DNA from: Lumbricus rubellus
Taxonomy: Eukaryota; Annelida; Clitellata; Crassiclitellata; Lumbricidae
Assembly (NCBI GenBank): GCA_945859605.1
Contig: OX243824.1
Coordinates: 31,507,869 to 31,571,868, forward strand
Direction: 5' to 3'
DNA length: 64,000 nt
Shown: in pieces, positions 41,992 to 53,029 of the stretch
Position numbering within the stretch: the first letter of the stretch is position 1
How the letters are laid out: the number at the start of each line of letters is the position of its first letter
Translations under genes and position numbers: made by a program
The notes under the pieces: model-generated
What the model saw: the letters and a program-made list of their open reading frames with translations, nothing else
What the model was told of the DNA's origin: nothing
Databases searched by the model: none

Positions 41992-43230
41992 CAGGGCCGG
42001 ATTTGAACAGAGTGAGGCCCTAAACAATTTAAATTATGAGGCCCCACTTAAGAATAAAAAGAGACAAAATTCCTAATGCACATTGCGCCAGTGATCCATG
42101 TTTGATCAACTACTATTAATCTCTAACGAATCGAATTGTATTTTATACACTCGTTTATTCCAGTTTTTTTACATAATGAAGTTTTACATGATTAGTTTGA
42201 TTACATCAACTTTTTCCTGCATTTCTGCAACGCATAATCTGCATAATGTCGTCAAACTGAATTTGTTTCAATGCCTTCTGCTTCTTTCTTTTTTCAGCAC
42301 CACTAGTCTTGTGAACGTCCGTTTCATTTTCTATAGTTTACTATAATTGAATCGTGAAAATTACCAGTACAGTATTAAAATTGAAAAAGGTAAAAGTTTA
42401 GCGTTTTTAATTATTGGTTCGTTGCAGCATAACGCTGCAACGAGCATTATTATTCTTAATCAATCCAACTTATAGTTTAGCAAGAAAGGCCAAGAATCAT
42501 ATTTATAGACCCAGCTCCGGCTTAGGCACGAATTCGGTAAGAATTCATTTAATCAATCCCGCTTTTGTTTAGGCAGGAATTATTTTTCATCAATATCACT
42601 TCTATTTAATTAGAAATCTATTTAATTAGAAATCATTATGCATGAATCCAACTTTGATTTCAGCGAGATTGTTTTAATAAGTCCCACTTCTATTTCAGTA
42701 AAAATTAGTTTTCTTAATCCAACTACTTCTATGTTGCAAGAATTATTTTCGTCAATCCGACTAGTATCTGATAAACACTGAAACGGTGAAAACCGTGAAA
42801 CCCATGCAATGGCGAATAATTAAATACGCTAGAATGCACTTTTACCGTTTGCTCAAACATTCAACTAGAGTTACTAGACCTAACGTGTTCTTCCTCACTT
42901 TCCGTAATAAACAATAATAATATTATATTAATTTTGGAGGCCCCCAAGTTGACGCAGGTTCTTACGGTGTATGACGCAAGCGTTCAACTTAACTGAGCTA
43001 TTAAAGAACTGAGACTAAGAGCAAGTGTTTTCGAACTTACGCATTAGACTAACCGCATCAATTCCCAGTAGAAAAGTTAGATAAAATGATTGATTATGAG
43101 TTATAATCAATCGTAAACTAAAGTAAAAATTAAGTGGCTTTTATAATTTAGAAGTTCATTTTTGGAGGCCCCCCAGACTCCGGAGGCCCTAAGCAGTTGC
43201 TTAGTTTGCTTACATGTAAATCCGGCCCTG
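41992..43230. mobile_element. hAT element, 1239 bp, perfect 8-bp TSD
   Basis: Termini CAGGGCCGGATTTGAACAG and AAATCCGGCCCTG, flanked by TCCCGGGC at 41984-41991 and 43231-43238. GAGGCCCTAA recurs near both ends. The interior holds repeated CAATCC.ACTTCTATTT motifs related to TU inner arms. No transposase remains. Confidence 0.9.
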
Positions 43231-43628
43231 TCCCGGGCTTACCCTCCCCCACCGCCCCCCCCCTAGAAAGCACTAGCCCCCACCCACCCCCCAGCCCAAG
43301 AACGGAAACCATGCATGTTTTATAGGCTTGTGTGTTCTTATAATATGATAGCTATTTTTTCAAAGTATTTTAGACTTTTTAGATCGATTAGATTGATATT
43401 TTATAGAATTAGGCTATGTGTTCTTTAGTACATTAGGCTTATATTGTGTTCTTTTATTATATTTAATTGCCTGGCGATTCATTCTGTTATATAGGCTCAT
43501 GTGTTTTTATATGATAGCTATTTTATTGCAAGTATTTTTGACTTTTTATATCTATTACAGTGCATATTTTATAGGATTAGGTATTCTTAAATTGTTTAAA
43601 TTTCCGTCCGTGGGGATGAAAAAACATC

Positions 43629-43984
43629 CATTCAAACGAGGGGGTAAAGGGTGTCAGGGCCGGCCTTAGCCCGAATGGCGCCCTAGCCAAGACATACATT
43701 TGGCGCCCCAGGCATAGGCCTGCATTTGGCGCCCTTAGATTCCCACTCAATTGTTCAGCCCACGTCAGAATCTAAAAAGATGAATTAGCCAGAGCCGATA
43801 TACGCTGACAAGGTCGTAGCCAGGATTTTATTTCGGGGGATGTTTTCTTCACCGTGAATTTTGAGGTGCGTTACTTAGGGTGTCATCATTATGATCACTT
43901 CATTCAAAATAAACAAGTAGAAAGTATATAATATATATTATAGCCTATGTAGCCTAATATAGATAGTACGTTCGGTATAATTTA
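43629..43984. repeat. Duplicated segment, copy 2, split by an insert
   Basis: Second copy of 41411-41544. It is interrupted at 43655-43877 by a fragment starting CAGGGCCGGCCTTAGCCC. AGGGTGTC is present on both sides of the insert, as expected for a hAT target duplication, although the right end of the insert is not hAT-like. Confidence 0.8.
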
Positions 43985-44992
43985 CCAGACAAACATCAAT
44001 AAGTTCCAAACATGTCTGTTTATGCATCGCTACCACCAGCGCCTATTGCCCCTCACTTTCAATAATTATTTTACTACTGGCTCTAAACTTCACGATCATG
44101 CTACTAGGCATGCTAGCTGTTACCGCAGTGAATATGCACGCTTAACAATTAAACAATTTTCAATAAAATGTTTGGGTCCTAAAATTTGGAACGGCCTTCC
44201 GGTTCATATATCTACCTTAAAATCTACCAGCCTCTTTAAAAATCGCTTTAAAAAGTTTCTCATTATGAACTGATATCTCTCATTGCCCCTGACTGACATT
44301 TACTCATTGACAATTTTTTTTTATAGCCCTATGGCTTAGTATATTTTTCTTTTGTGTATTTCATATCGAACCGTTATATATATATGACTATAGTTGCGTC
44401 CTGTCTATTACTTGCTACTGTTTTATTTTTAACCACTCGTTGTGGAGTACCACTTATAGCCTGCCTATTGTTTTCTTATTCCATGGCCCTAGCTTATTAT
44501 TGGTTATTATTGGTTACTTGTTTCATTGTCGTCTGCTATACACTATCATTTGATACCACTAGTTGTGGTCATTGCCTATGGTCTGCAACTCTTAGCACTC
44601 ATTCATAATTGAATTAGCATTACTTTGTTATGCTTCATTAATGTACTGTATTTGTTCTCTGTTTACACTCTGCTTATGTCCTGTATTATCTCTCGTCCTA
44701 TCTCTACATTAACTCATCTACTTGATTTCGTCTTGCCTACATTGCCTAATAACCACTTCACTCTTCTGTCACCACCATCTTGATATAAACTTCTGTTTGT
44801 GGTTGCCCAGGCTTAGCGGGATCACTCCCTTTCTGGGTGACCCTTTCTTAGTGATCTTTTACCTGATAGTTGATAATAACTGGTTAGCTCCTTATTTCAC
44901 TGCACACTCTTATTTTGTATATTTGTTGTTGTTTTGATTTGTTGATCACTATGAATAAACAAGATTTGATGTGATTGATTGATTGAAACGTC
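43985..44992 (+). pseudogene. 5'-truncated LINE: ORF2 C-terminus and 3' tail
   Basis: The frame 44022-44273 holds YHQRLLPLTFNNYF, CLGPKIWNGLPVHISTLKST and LFKNRFKKFL, the conserved C-terminal end of CR1/L2/jockey-type ORF2. A 3' UTR of 0.7 kb follows, ending AATAAACAAG and TGATTGATTGATTG. Only the 3' kilobase survives, as is usual after incomplete reverse transcription. Confidence 0.75.
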
Positions 44993-45187
44993 ATGGTATG
45001 AAACGTCCACTGGATGAAACGTCCTGGGATGAAACGTCCGCTGGATGAAACGTCCGGATACCAAAATAGGTCTATCAGCAAAGCCAGAACAACACCAATA
45101 AAACCATTCAAAGCAAGGCCGCTGCTAGGGGTGTGTGTTGGGTTTCACAAATGAAATAACGTAAAAATGAAACAGTACATATACAAT

Positions 45188-45752
45188 ATACACCGTGATT
45201 CAAAAAAACTAAGCCAAACTGTTTTTCATATAATCTCTAATGCCTGATAACATATCACACTAAAATTTTCCAAATATTCAGAGAATTGGACCAAGAATAT
45301 GATTCCAAAATTTCCTGGGGTAAAGTTGAACGGATAAAAAGATATGAATATTTAAACTTCTCAAATAACTGATATTAAATGATAGCCTATAGTGCTTCCC
45401 AACGTGTGTTCAATGTGCCCACCAACAGTGCTCAAACTTGTAACGAGTCTCATTGTAAAGATCATGATGGCCTTCTTGGTGTGTTTCAGAGGTAAATCTT
45501 CGACGATCATCTCCAATGATCAGCAAAGAATCAGCTCTCTTAAGCAGCCATTCTTTATCACACGTTTGTCATTTTAGATTTCTTTGAAACCACGCTTGGA
45601 TAATCTTTTTTGCACTGTTGGAGCTCCTTTCCATAAAAATTGCGTGAATGTAAATTGGTTTACCCTTGCGACTGACTGGTTATAATGATCTTTTGTAGTT
45701 TTTCCCACAAAAAATGCATATTTTCCCTCACGTAGCCTACGTCACTGAAAAT
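45188..45752. mobile_element. Degraded Tc1/mariner-like fragment
   Basis: TACACCGTGATTCAAAAAAA looks like a mariner-type terminus after a TA. CCAACGTGTGTTCAATGTGC near 45,400 has an inverted relative in the next element at 46,400 (GGGCACTTTGAACACAAGTT). No intact transposase. Confidence 0.5.
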
Positions 45753-45755
45753 CTA

Positions 45756-46903
45756 CAGGGTGCGCCAAAAAAGTAATCCCCTACAGTTTTTAGCCCATAT
45801 CTTGGCCAAACATACGAATTTCTAACTGAAACTTTGCAGTCTTAAAGGCAATTCCTATTTACATACAATGGTCAAATTACAAAAAAATTCAAACAGAACA
45901 AAAGTTATATCGCTTTTAGAGAGGCCACCCACCGTTTTTTGACGATTCAAAAACGCGTCGCAACAAAAGGTAACAAAAAACCAATCTAATTATTCTGGCC
46001 AATTTCTTGGCCAAAAGAAAGAATATCCCAATGAAATTTTACAGGCTTCGCGACAATTCTTATCGGCACATGATGGCCAGAATGTTTCGAAATAATTATG
46101 TCAAACACAACAAAAGTTATACCACTTTTATGGAGGCCACCCACCGTTTTTCGACGATTCATAAACGAAACGAAAAAAAGTAGCAAAAACACGATTTTTT
46201 TCTCATCTCAAATAATAATTGTTATTAAATAGCCTTGACATTACCAGATGATCATTATTGTTGCTATTTAAAAAAGAAACAGGGTATCAGCGTAGCTGCA
46301 CGTCACTTAGCAAGATGACAATCAAATTGGTAAATAAGGAATCTGTCAGATTAATCAACAGGTCCATCAAGAACTTTTCAAAGAGACTCAAAAGAAGTTT
46401 TGGCACTGGTGGTGGGCACTTTGAACACAAGTTGTGAAGCACTATCAAGTTCATTAGAGAACAGTTATTTGAGATGAGACTTAATAAAATCGTGTTTTTG
46501 TTACTTTTTGTTGCGTTTGGTTTTTGAATCGTCAAAAACGGTGGGTGGTCTCACTAAAAGTGGTATAACTTGTGTTCTGTTTAAAATATTTTGATGAAAT
46601 CTGTAAATATGAATTACCTTTAAGCCTGTAAAATTTCAGTTCGAAATTCGTACTTCTGGCCAAGATATTGACAACAAATCTACTTTTTGTTGCGTTTCGT
46701 TTTTGAATCGTCAACAAACGGTGGGTGGCCTCACTAAAAGTTATATAACTTTTGTTCTGTTTGAAATAATTTGATGAACTTTGAACCATTGTACGTAAAT
46801 ATGAATTGACTTTAAGACTGTAAAGGTTCATTTTAAAATTCATATGTTTGACCAAGATATGGTAAAAAAAAACCGTAGGGATTACTTTTTTAGGCGCACC
46901 CTG
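45756..46903. mobile_element. Tc1/mariner-type foldback element, TA target
   Basis: CAGGGTGCGCCAAAAAAGTA opens and its inverse closes the element, with TA on each side (45754 and 46904). Long imperfect inverted arms continue inward (GTGGGTGGCCTC, GACGATTCAAAAACG, ACAGAACAAAAGTTAT). Parts of the arms are repeated two or three times. The element is 1148 bp and non-coding. Confidence 0.82.
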
Positions 46904-47263
46904 TAGTAAGGCCAGCTAATCAAAATTCTATTTGCGTCATTGTCGATAATATTTTATGATTACCAGCCTCTGTCTTCGCTGTCAGCTGAATCTAAAAACC
47001 TACTAAATCCGACAAGAGTTAAACGCTGACTTTATTCCTTTCCCGTCTATCCCACGGGTCACAGCCCCAAACTTTGGGTGGTCAGTTGCACATGGCAAAC
47101 GCGCACCCATAATTAATCACCTATTATCCTGTGTAAAATACCAAGTCGACTGTGAGGCACTTTCTTACTTTGAGAGTCGCCACGAAAAGAATTGGAAACG
47201 GAGGTCAATGGGAGAGCTAGATCGCAAGCGCCAATTGACAAAGCAACCAGAGATACTTTAAAG

Positions 47264-47602
47264 CAGTGGTTCCCAACCTTTTGTGACGTTCGGGCCACTT
47301 TTTCTAAGTTATAGTCACGAGGGCCACTTTTTCTTAGTTGAAAGACATTAAGGGGCCACAATGCTAAAATTTAATTAACTTAAAGCATGTAAAATTATTA
47401 TTATTGATTCAAAATCGAATGTTTGATGTTATTTATGGATTTCAAAATAAAATAAATAATTTGTAATAGAAAATAAGTGTGTTCTATCCTGTTAATAGTG
47501 TAATTTTATCATATATGTTTGTTAATTCTTTGAGAGACGATGGCCACTTTTTAGGCATGGCGGGTCACTTTTGGCCCGCGGGCCATGGGTTGGGAACCGC
47601 TG
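47264..47602. mobile_element. hAT MITE, perfect 8-bp TSD
   Basis: Termini CAGTGGTTCCCAACCTTTT and GGTTGGGAACCGCTG, flanked by CTTTAAAG at 47256-47263 and 47603-47610. The start is a classic hAT/Charlie terminus. 339 bp. Confidence 0.9.
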
Positions 47603-47610
47603 CTTTAAAG

Positions 47611-48577
47611 CATTATCGCCGTTGTTTTACATCCTTAATGCAGATTTAGCAAAAATTGCTACAAGAAAAAAATAAAAATAATAAGTAACTCAAACTGACT
47701 TTTTGGCGCCGCAGATAAAATCTTCTGCGCGGCAGGGTTTTTCTTCTGCGCCTATGTCCACTGTCTGGCTCTAGAGACAGACGCAGTGGTTGGAACAATT
47801 ACCCCGGCTACAGATACCCTGAAGGCATGGATGTTATCAAAGCGCCTGCGCCTTAACCCTACAGCTTATCTGGCTTGGTACGCCACCCACAACTTGCTTT
47901 AATTTATTTGGCTTGCATGTCCTTTGAATATCAACACATCGCTTTTCACTTTAGTCCGGGATTTGGGAGTCATCCTAAATACATGTATGAGTTCATGCAC
48001 TCAAATTTAAGCGGCACATCAAACTTCTATGTCGGGTCTGTTTGGCCTACTACCAGCTTCATCAGCTCAGGGTAATTTCTTGCATTTTGTCTCATAGCGC
48101 TGCCTCGAGGATTTTGATTGCATATGCCGTCCTGAATAAAGCCTGATGGACATTTCATTCGAGAAGTTAGGGAAATCTACTCCATAGGCGTGCGATGTGG
48201 GGGTCCAGGGCAATAATATACTAACACATAGGCCTACCTGCAGCTGTCGACGAAAGAACAACAGTTTAAAAACTACGTAGGCCCTATGTAGTTGATTTGT
48301 ACTATATTATATTATATAACGCAAAATTAACAAACTTATTACTTAAGGTTAAATGGTAGACCTAATTATTTGCATCCAAACAAAATAACAGAACAAGGCA
48401 GCACATAAGGTCTATATTATTTGTTCATTTTTATGTCTAATACTGCTTCAGAAATTGAGATCCATGATTCGAATTAAGGCATTCTTGAAAGACCGTTAAA
48501 ACCGCTGAACTCTTGACCCAATGAAATAGACAAATATCTGGGACCCACGCTATCTACAGGCATCTGTTGATGCAGCC
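47611..48577. other. Intergenic, no gene recognised
   Basis: Short frames only. There is a GC-richer patch near 47,700 (GGCGCCGCAG, CTGCGCGGCAGG). The octamer TAGGCCTA is at about 48230. Confidence 0.4.
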
Positions 48578-48589
48578 ATGGACGAACAA

Positions 48590-48770
48590 ATCAACTACAG
48601 ATTAGCCGAAGGGTTGGCGAATCCCTGTCACCACGGGGGCCAGGGTTGGGGGCAAAACCCTCATTTTCGCTACTTTTCAGCCGTTTCCATGCAATGTTTC
48701 ACACTTATTCAGCTTATCACAGCTATACAGATTATTACACGGGCTACCTCCCTAAACCTAACACACACCT
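48590..48770. repeat. Inverted relative of the 1.7-2.6 kb array
   Basis: GAAGGGTTGGCGAATCCCTG and GGGGGCCAGGG are the reverse complement of motifs at about 2500-2540. G-rich GGTGGGGTAGGTGGGG follows. Confidence 0.5.
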
Positions 48771-49089
48771 CGGCCTGCAGGCGCCGGGTGGGGTAGGTGG
48801 GGTGAGGTAGGGTGGGGAGAGGAAATTTTCCATTTTCTCGGTCATATACGGCTTAACTGCTACTAGATATGATAAAATATGTTGTTAAGAAAAAACAATT
48901 GTGTTAGGCCTACAGCAAAACTGTCTTTTTGCTTAGCACGGCAGTACAGGCTTAATGCAACTGATTCGTAAATTGAAACAGTTTATCATACGATTCGTGA
49001 GAAGCAAAGATGTTCGTATCATCAGTAATTTGTAAAAAAAAAACGCAATCGCTGGTTTACTGTAACTAGAGAAAAGTAGACCTATGAAA

Positions 49090-49095
49090 TTTAAT
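49090..49095 (-). terminator. Variant poly(A) signal ATTAAA
   Basis: On the minus strand ATTAAA lies about 105 bases after the stop codon at 49200, suitably placed for 3'-end processing of the EGF gene. Weak evidence on its own. Confidence 0.3.
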
Positions 49096-49199
49096 AAGGA
49101 ACAAGGGCAATTTTCATTGTTACTTCTGCGTCTAAATATACCTCTGCACCTATTTCACGTGCAGCAAGCTTATGTTTCTAACACTGATGATCATCAGTG

Positions 49200-49564
49200 T
49201 TATTTTCTGCCTGGTACTCCCTCGTATGGATAGCGAATGCAGACCATGAGACGGTCAGACTCGGTAATGTTCCCGATGTATGCATCCTGCTGGTAATTAT
49301 CCGCACATGATAAATAGCTCGTTGCCGGTATGTCATCTGGGTAATTCTGACTGAGGACGCAACCGAAGTTACCGCCTGCGTTCAACAAACCAGTGTAGTC
49401 ATCGTACAGAGGAATTCCTTTGATGGTATCACGACACTGAGTAAATCGTCCTTCAGTGTCTTCAAGATGTGTCCAGAAATAGCACAGCCTTGTGAAGCCA
49501 TTCGATGCGTCGTATTGCGACCAGGTCAACTTTGTACCGCAGGCATAGGCCTCGTTGTAGTTAT
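49200..49564 (-). CDS. EGF-domain gene, last exon (Cys-rich C-terminal domain)
   Basis: Acceptor CTGTTCCCAG (AG 49566-49565) leads in phase 1 to 120 residues and a TAA at 49202-49200. The sequence opens NYNEAYACGTKLTWSQY and has six Cys (ACGT, LCYF, QCRD, GCVL, SCAD, VCIR). Runs include FWTHLEDTEGRF, GIPLYDDYTG and GNITESDRLM (possible N-glycosylation at NIT). I do not recognise the domain; three disulphides in an extracellular fold are plausible. It joins the EGF exon in phase across a 3.2-kb intron mostly filled by a hAT element. Confidence 0.72.
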
Positions 49565-49732
49565 CTGGGAACAGACCAATTACGCGAGTATGATGCGTAT
49601 AGGCCTACAAGCTTAACTTGACTGCAAGGACTATCTCTAATTTATTGATCGGTGAAAATAATTAAGATTAGCAAATACCCATACTTCCACAGCTATTTTG
49701 GTCGCGTATTGCCCAATTCTATTAGTTGGACC

Positions 49733-52036
49733 CAGTGCCGGCGCTAGGGTACCGGAGCCCCCCCCCCAAATAAAAATTGAGGCCCCCATACCTTGAACTG
49801 TCATCTCAGCAAAATGTCTCATAATATAAGTGCTGAAAGACATGGTGTAGGACTTCAATAAATGTCCCCTCCCAATTGTTATTTTTTGGAATTTTTACGC
49901 TGAAAATGTAGAATTTTAAGCTGTCATCTTTAAGAGAGACTTGGGGTGTGGACAGGGGCATGGCCCCACAAATTGTGTTTGGAACGGATTCCTTGTATCC
50001 CCTATATTTCAGAGATATTTCATAATTATCATCCACTATCCATCAATAATAATCAATTTTTTTAAGATGACAGATATTTATATGCTACCATTAAAGTTGG
50101 CAAACCGGACAAATTTAAACAATAGACAAACTGTTTAGTCCTTAACCACAACTGACAGCATTAAAAAGTGAGCAATTGTTTTAAAGGTATAATTACCAGC
50201 TACATTTGAGGCCCCTTGCAAACTTGAGATCAGACACGTACCAAGGATATCTGCGTCGAGCCCTACACAGGGTTTAATGTTTGGGCCTTACGAAGGTTTA
50301 TTTTGGAGCCTCATCCAAGTACCAATTACAATAAGTTACAATTTATAAATGTTGTATTTGAGAAAGTGGACGAAACTGCCTGAGTTACTGGTAGTTTAAA
50401 TGGCTTTACTTACGCCCAAAACCAGCATGGCCGGTATGATGTTTGCATTAGGTCTGCTATGACAGTGCCATATGGTTAGTTGAGGTATGCACCAGACAGG
50501 ATATGCAGCCTCAAATAAAATGCGCCGGTTTAAGAAATAATGTATACAGTCACAAAAATTAATAGGCATAATGACCAGCTAAATTTGGGGGCCCTCCTGC
50601 AGAGGCTTCTATCCCCCTAAGCAGCCGGGCGCAATCCATCTTCTTCCCCCCTCTTTTTGGGCCCGAAAATATGTTATCTAGCCCATTCCTCTGGGGAATG
50701 AAGGTTTCTGAGATGTACAGGGTTTGGAAAAGGGATGCGCTCTCCCCATAAGAATTTTTTCTTTTTCCACATTGCAATTTCAGCATTTGATTTATTTCTG
50801 AAATTTCAGAAATGTTATATAGCGCCTCTTTAAGCTCTTTAAGCTGTAATTTCAAACTCTGTGTTTAATTAGCGCCTCTGTTCAGTGTGCACTTCGAGAG
50901 GCCTTACATAAATTTATGGATAGAGTACAATGTAATAGAATGAAAATACAATGCAGGTTTACGTAATAATGATGCTGTTTACTAAGTGTTCAAGGAAACA
51001 ATTTTATTTTTAAATTTGAGTCTGAAATTTGAAACATAACACTGGAAAGAAGCCATTTAGTTGTAAAAAGTAGTAAGTAGGCCCTATTAATATTAATTCG
51101 AATTCATTATAATAATTATGATAGTGTCATTTATTAAAATAGCAGATGAGATAATAGGTTACTATTATATTCACATAATCGTAAACTTTATCATGGTATA
51201 TTAGACCTATAACAGTTTATGTGATGCAAACATTATAGATAGTAGCCTATAGCTAAAAACTATTGCCATTTTGCGAAAATGTTCTATGGGTGGAGGGAAG
51301 TAATTTCTGAGGAACTTCCACAGAGGTGCCTAGATTGAGCACTGCCTTCAATGGCCTGTTTTCTCACGCGGCATAGTGTTTAGTTTAGGCTACAAAATAT
51401 GCCCGTCAAGCAAACTTTTTCATTAAACAAAACAAAACAAATGTAACTTTATTTTTGTCACGTCTATGCAGACGATGATGTCGCGAGATTAAGTGCGAGA
51501 ACTACACATCATAGCGCAAATAATTATACTGAGCTTATGTAGGCCTACATAGGCGTACGGGAGATTTCAGCAGTGGGGGTCAAAGATTTTATTTCTGCCC
51601 GAAAAATAAATCCCGTGGTTGAAAATACAATTTTTCCCATACAAAAACGTTGAAATATGTCGTGAAAAATAAAAAAAAATCGTATTTTCCCGGGTCTGCT
51701 TGCCCGAAAAAGCAGACTTGCCCGAAATTTGGAGGGGCATTTGCCCCCCACCGGACCCCCGCCTCGTACGCCTATGCCTACAAGCAAGGCGCCAACAAAA
51801 TCTAGCGACTTATTCCGGTCTGCACTCATTAAATTTTGTAGGCTCATACGAAAAGTGCGTATGTCGTAGGACTTTAACTCAAGTCTCAGAAGTTGTAACA
51901 CGTAAAAAGTGTAAAAAAATTGAAAATTCAAAAATTCCGCTTCCCCTGTTTTTCACTGGGCGCAAGCTGCCCCCGCCATGTATAGGGATAGAAGCCTCTG
52001 CCCTCCTGGGTACGGGGGGTGCTAGCGCCGGCACTG
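49733..52036. mobile_element. hAT element, 2304 bp, perfect 8-bp TSD
   Basis: Termini CAGTGCCGGCGCTAG and CTAGCGCCGGCACTG form a perfect 15-bp inverted repeat. Flanks are GTTGGACC at 49725-49732 and 52037-52044. It lies in the last intron of the EGF gene. No transposase is left, and a CATAGGCGTA MITE is nested inside. Confidence 0.9.
51548..51776. mobile_element. CATAGGCGTA-family MITE, complete
   Basis: CATAGGCGTACGGGAG opens and CTCGTACGCCTATG closes the 229-bp element. It resembles 41171-41366 along its length. CCTA occurs on both sides, but no longer duplication is clear. Confidence 0.8.
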
Positions 52037-52059
52037 GTTGGACCATGTCCGCGGTTATA

Positions 52060-52158
52060 ATGCAACAACAGGAGCTGAAGAAAGCCCATGCAGACACATA
52101 TAAGCAATATGCTTAAATATGTGGCTGCATGGGCTTTCTTCAGCTCCTGTTGTTGCAT
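52060..52158. repeat. Long hairpin: 42-bp arms, one mismatch, 15-nt loop
   Basis: Arms 52060-52101 (ATGCAACAACAGGAGCTGAA...) and 52117-52158 are complementary apart from one A/G pair. It lies 15 bp beyond the hAT target duplication, within an intron of the EGF gene. Confidence 0.92.
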
Positions 52159-52189
52159 GGCCTCCACGGGCGGAAACCTAGGGGCGACA

Positions 52190-52650
52190 GAGGGGGACGG
52201 TCGCCATGCATTCGTTCCCCCCCCCAATAGTTGAGCGCGATGACTAAAAAAAGGCCGTAAATTTTTTTACCAGTGAAAATAGATAGCCTAAATATCTATA
52301 CTTTTTTGCCAGATGACTGAAAACAAGGTCATCAACTTTTTTGGCGGCGAAAAGAGAAAATTTTCTTGACTTTTTGGGACGGATGACTAAAAAAACGGTC
52401 ATCAACTTTTTTGGCGGCGAAAATAGAAAAATTTATCCCCCGGACAATTACCCCGTACCAATCACCCCCGGACAATTACCCCCCCCCCCTAGCTACGGCC
52501 TTGCTTAGACTGATGGGAGCAATGTCTTGGACATAGCTATGACCAATGACCATTTGCGTAGGGAACATTTCAGCTTGGGGGGGCAAAAATGAGACTTTTG
52601 CCAAAACAATTTTTGTCATCCGGCCGAAATTTGAAGAAAAATTCACCTAA
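52190..52650. repeat. Degenerate MITE-derived block
   Basis: GATGACTAAAAAAA..GGTCATCAACTTTTTTGGCGGCGAAAA repeats two or three times. This is followed by GGACAATTACCCCC repeats and a GCGTAGGGAACATTTCAGC remnant of the CATAGGCGTA family. No clean ends. Confidence 0.55.
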
Positions 52651-52766
52651 TTAATTTATCTGTCGCTATGACAGTCTTTCAGAATGAAATAGCATTTCAA
52701 AGATCGAATTAATTATCCCACCATAGTGTACTTACCTAACTATTTTGACAGGTGATCTGAACTTAC

Positions 52767-52886
52767 GTGATTCACATATCAATCCGGTCGCATATATCGG
52801 ACAAGTGCAGGTAAACGAGCCTGTCCCTAGATCGCCACAAGTTCCACTGTTCAAACAAGGATTGGGGTCGCAAGGGTCAACATAAT
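52767..52886 (-). CDS. EGF-domain gene, EGF exon
   Basis: A 120-bp phase 1-1 exon lies between acceptor TTCTTTTGCAG (AG 52888-52887) and donor C|GTAAGT. It encodes one EGF domain, DPCDPNPCLNSGTCGDLG then FTCTCPIYATGLICES, with all six Cys in the C-x3-5-C-x5-C-x8+-C-x-C-x8-C pattern. EGF domains mediate extracellular protein contacts. Symmetric phase 1 borders are the usual form of shuffled EGF exons. No calcium-binding Asn/Asp-x-Asp/Asn-Glu consensus is evident. Confidence 0.85.
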
Positions 52887-53029
52887 CTGCAAAAGAATTG
52901 ATGAGTGCATGATTATTGTTATAATATATGCAATTACAATTTATAAATATAAACTTCAAGACATCATTTTAAATTTTCATCGCCAGCCTTAAATCGCCGC
53001 TGAAATTGCATGGAGAAATGGCTTCGAGG

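Larger units (their letters stand above)
41734..45062. mobile_element. TU-like foldback element with 15-16 bp repeat ends, nested
   Basis: The left end GGTGATTCTAGGACG is followed by about ten units of the GGACGGTTCATCCAGT type (to 41,908). Inverted units GATGAAACGTCCRCTG lie at 44,987-45,060, ending GGATACC. AAAATAGG follows the right end (45063-45070) and AAAATA/AAAATAGG sits at the left border (41728-41735), overlapping the GG start. The enclosed 3 kb contains a hAT element and a LINE fragment. Pairing of the two ends as one element is therefore likely but not certain. Confidence 0.65.
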
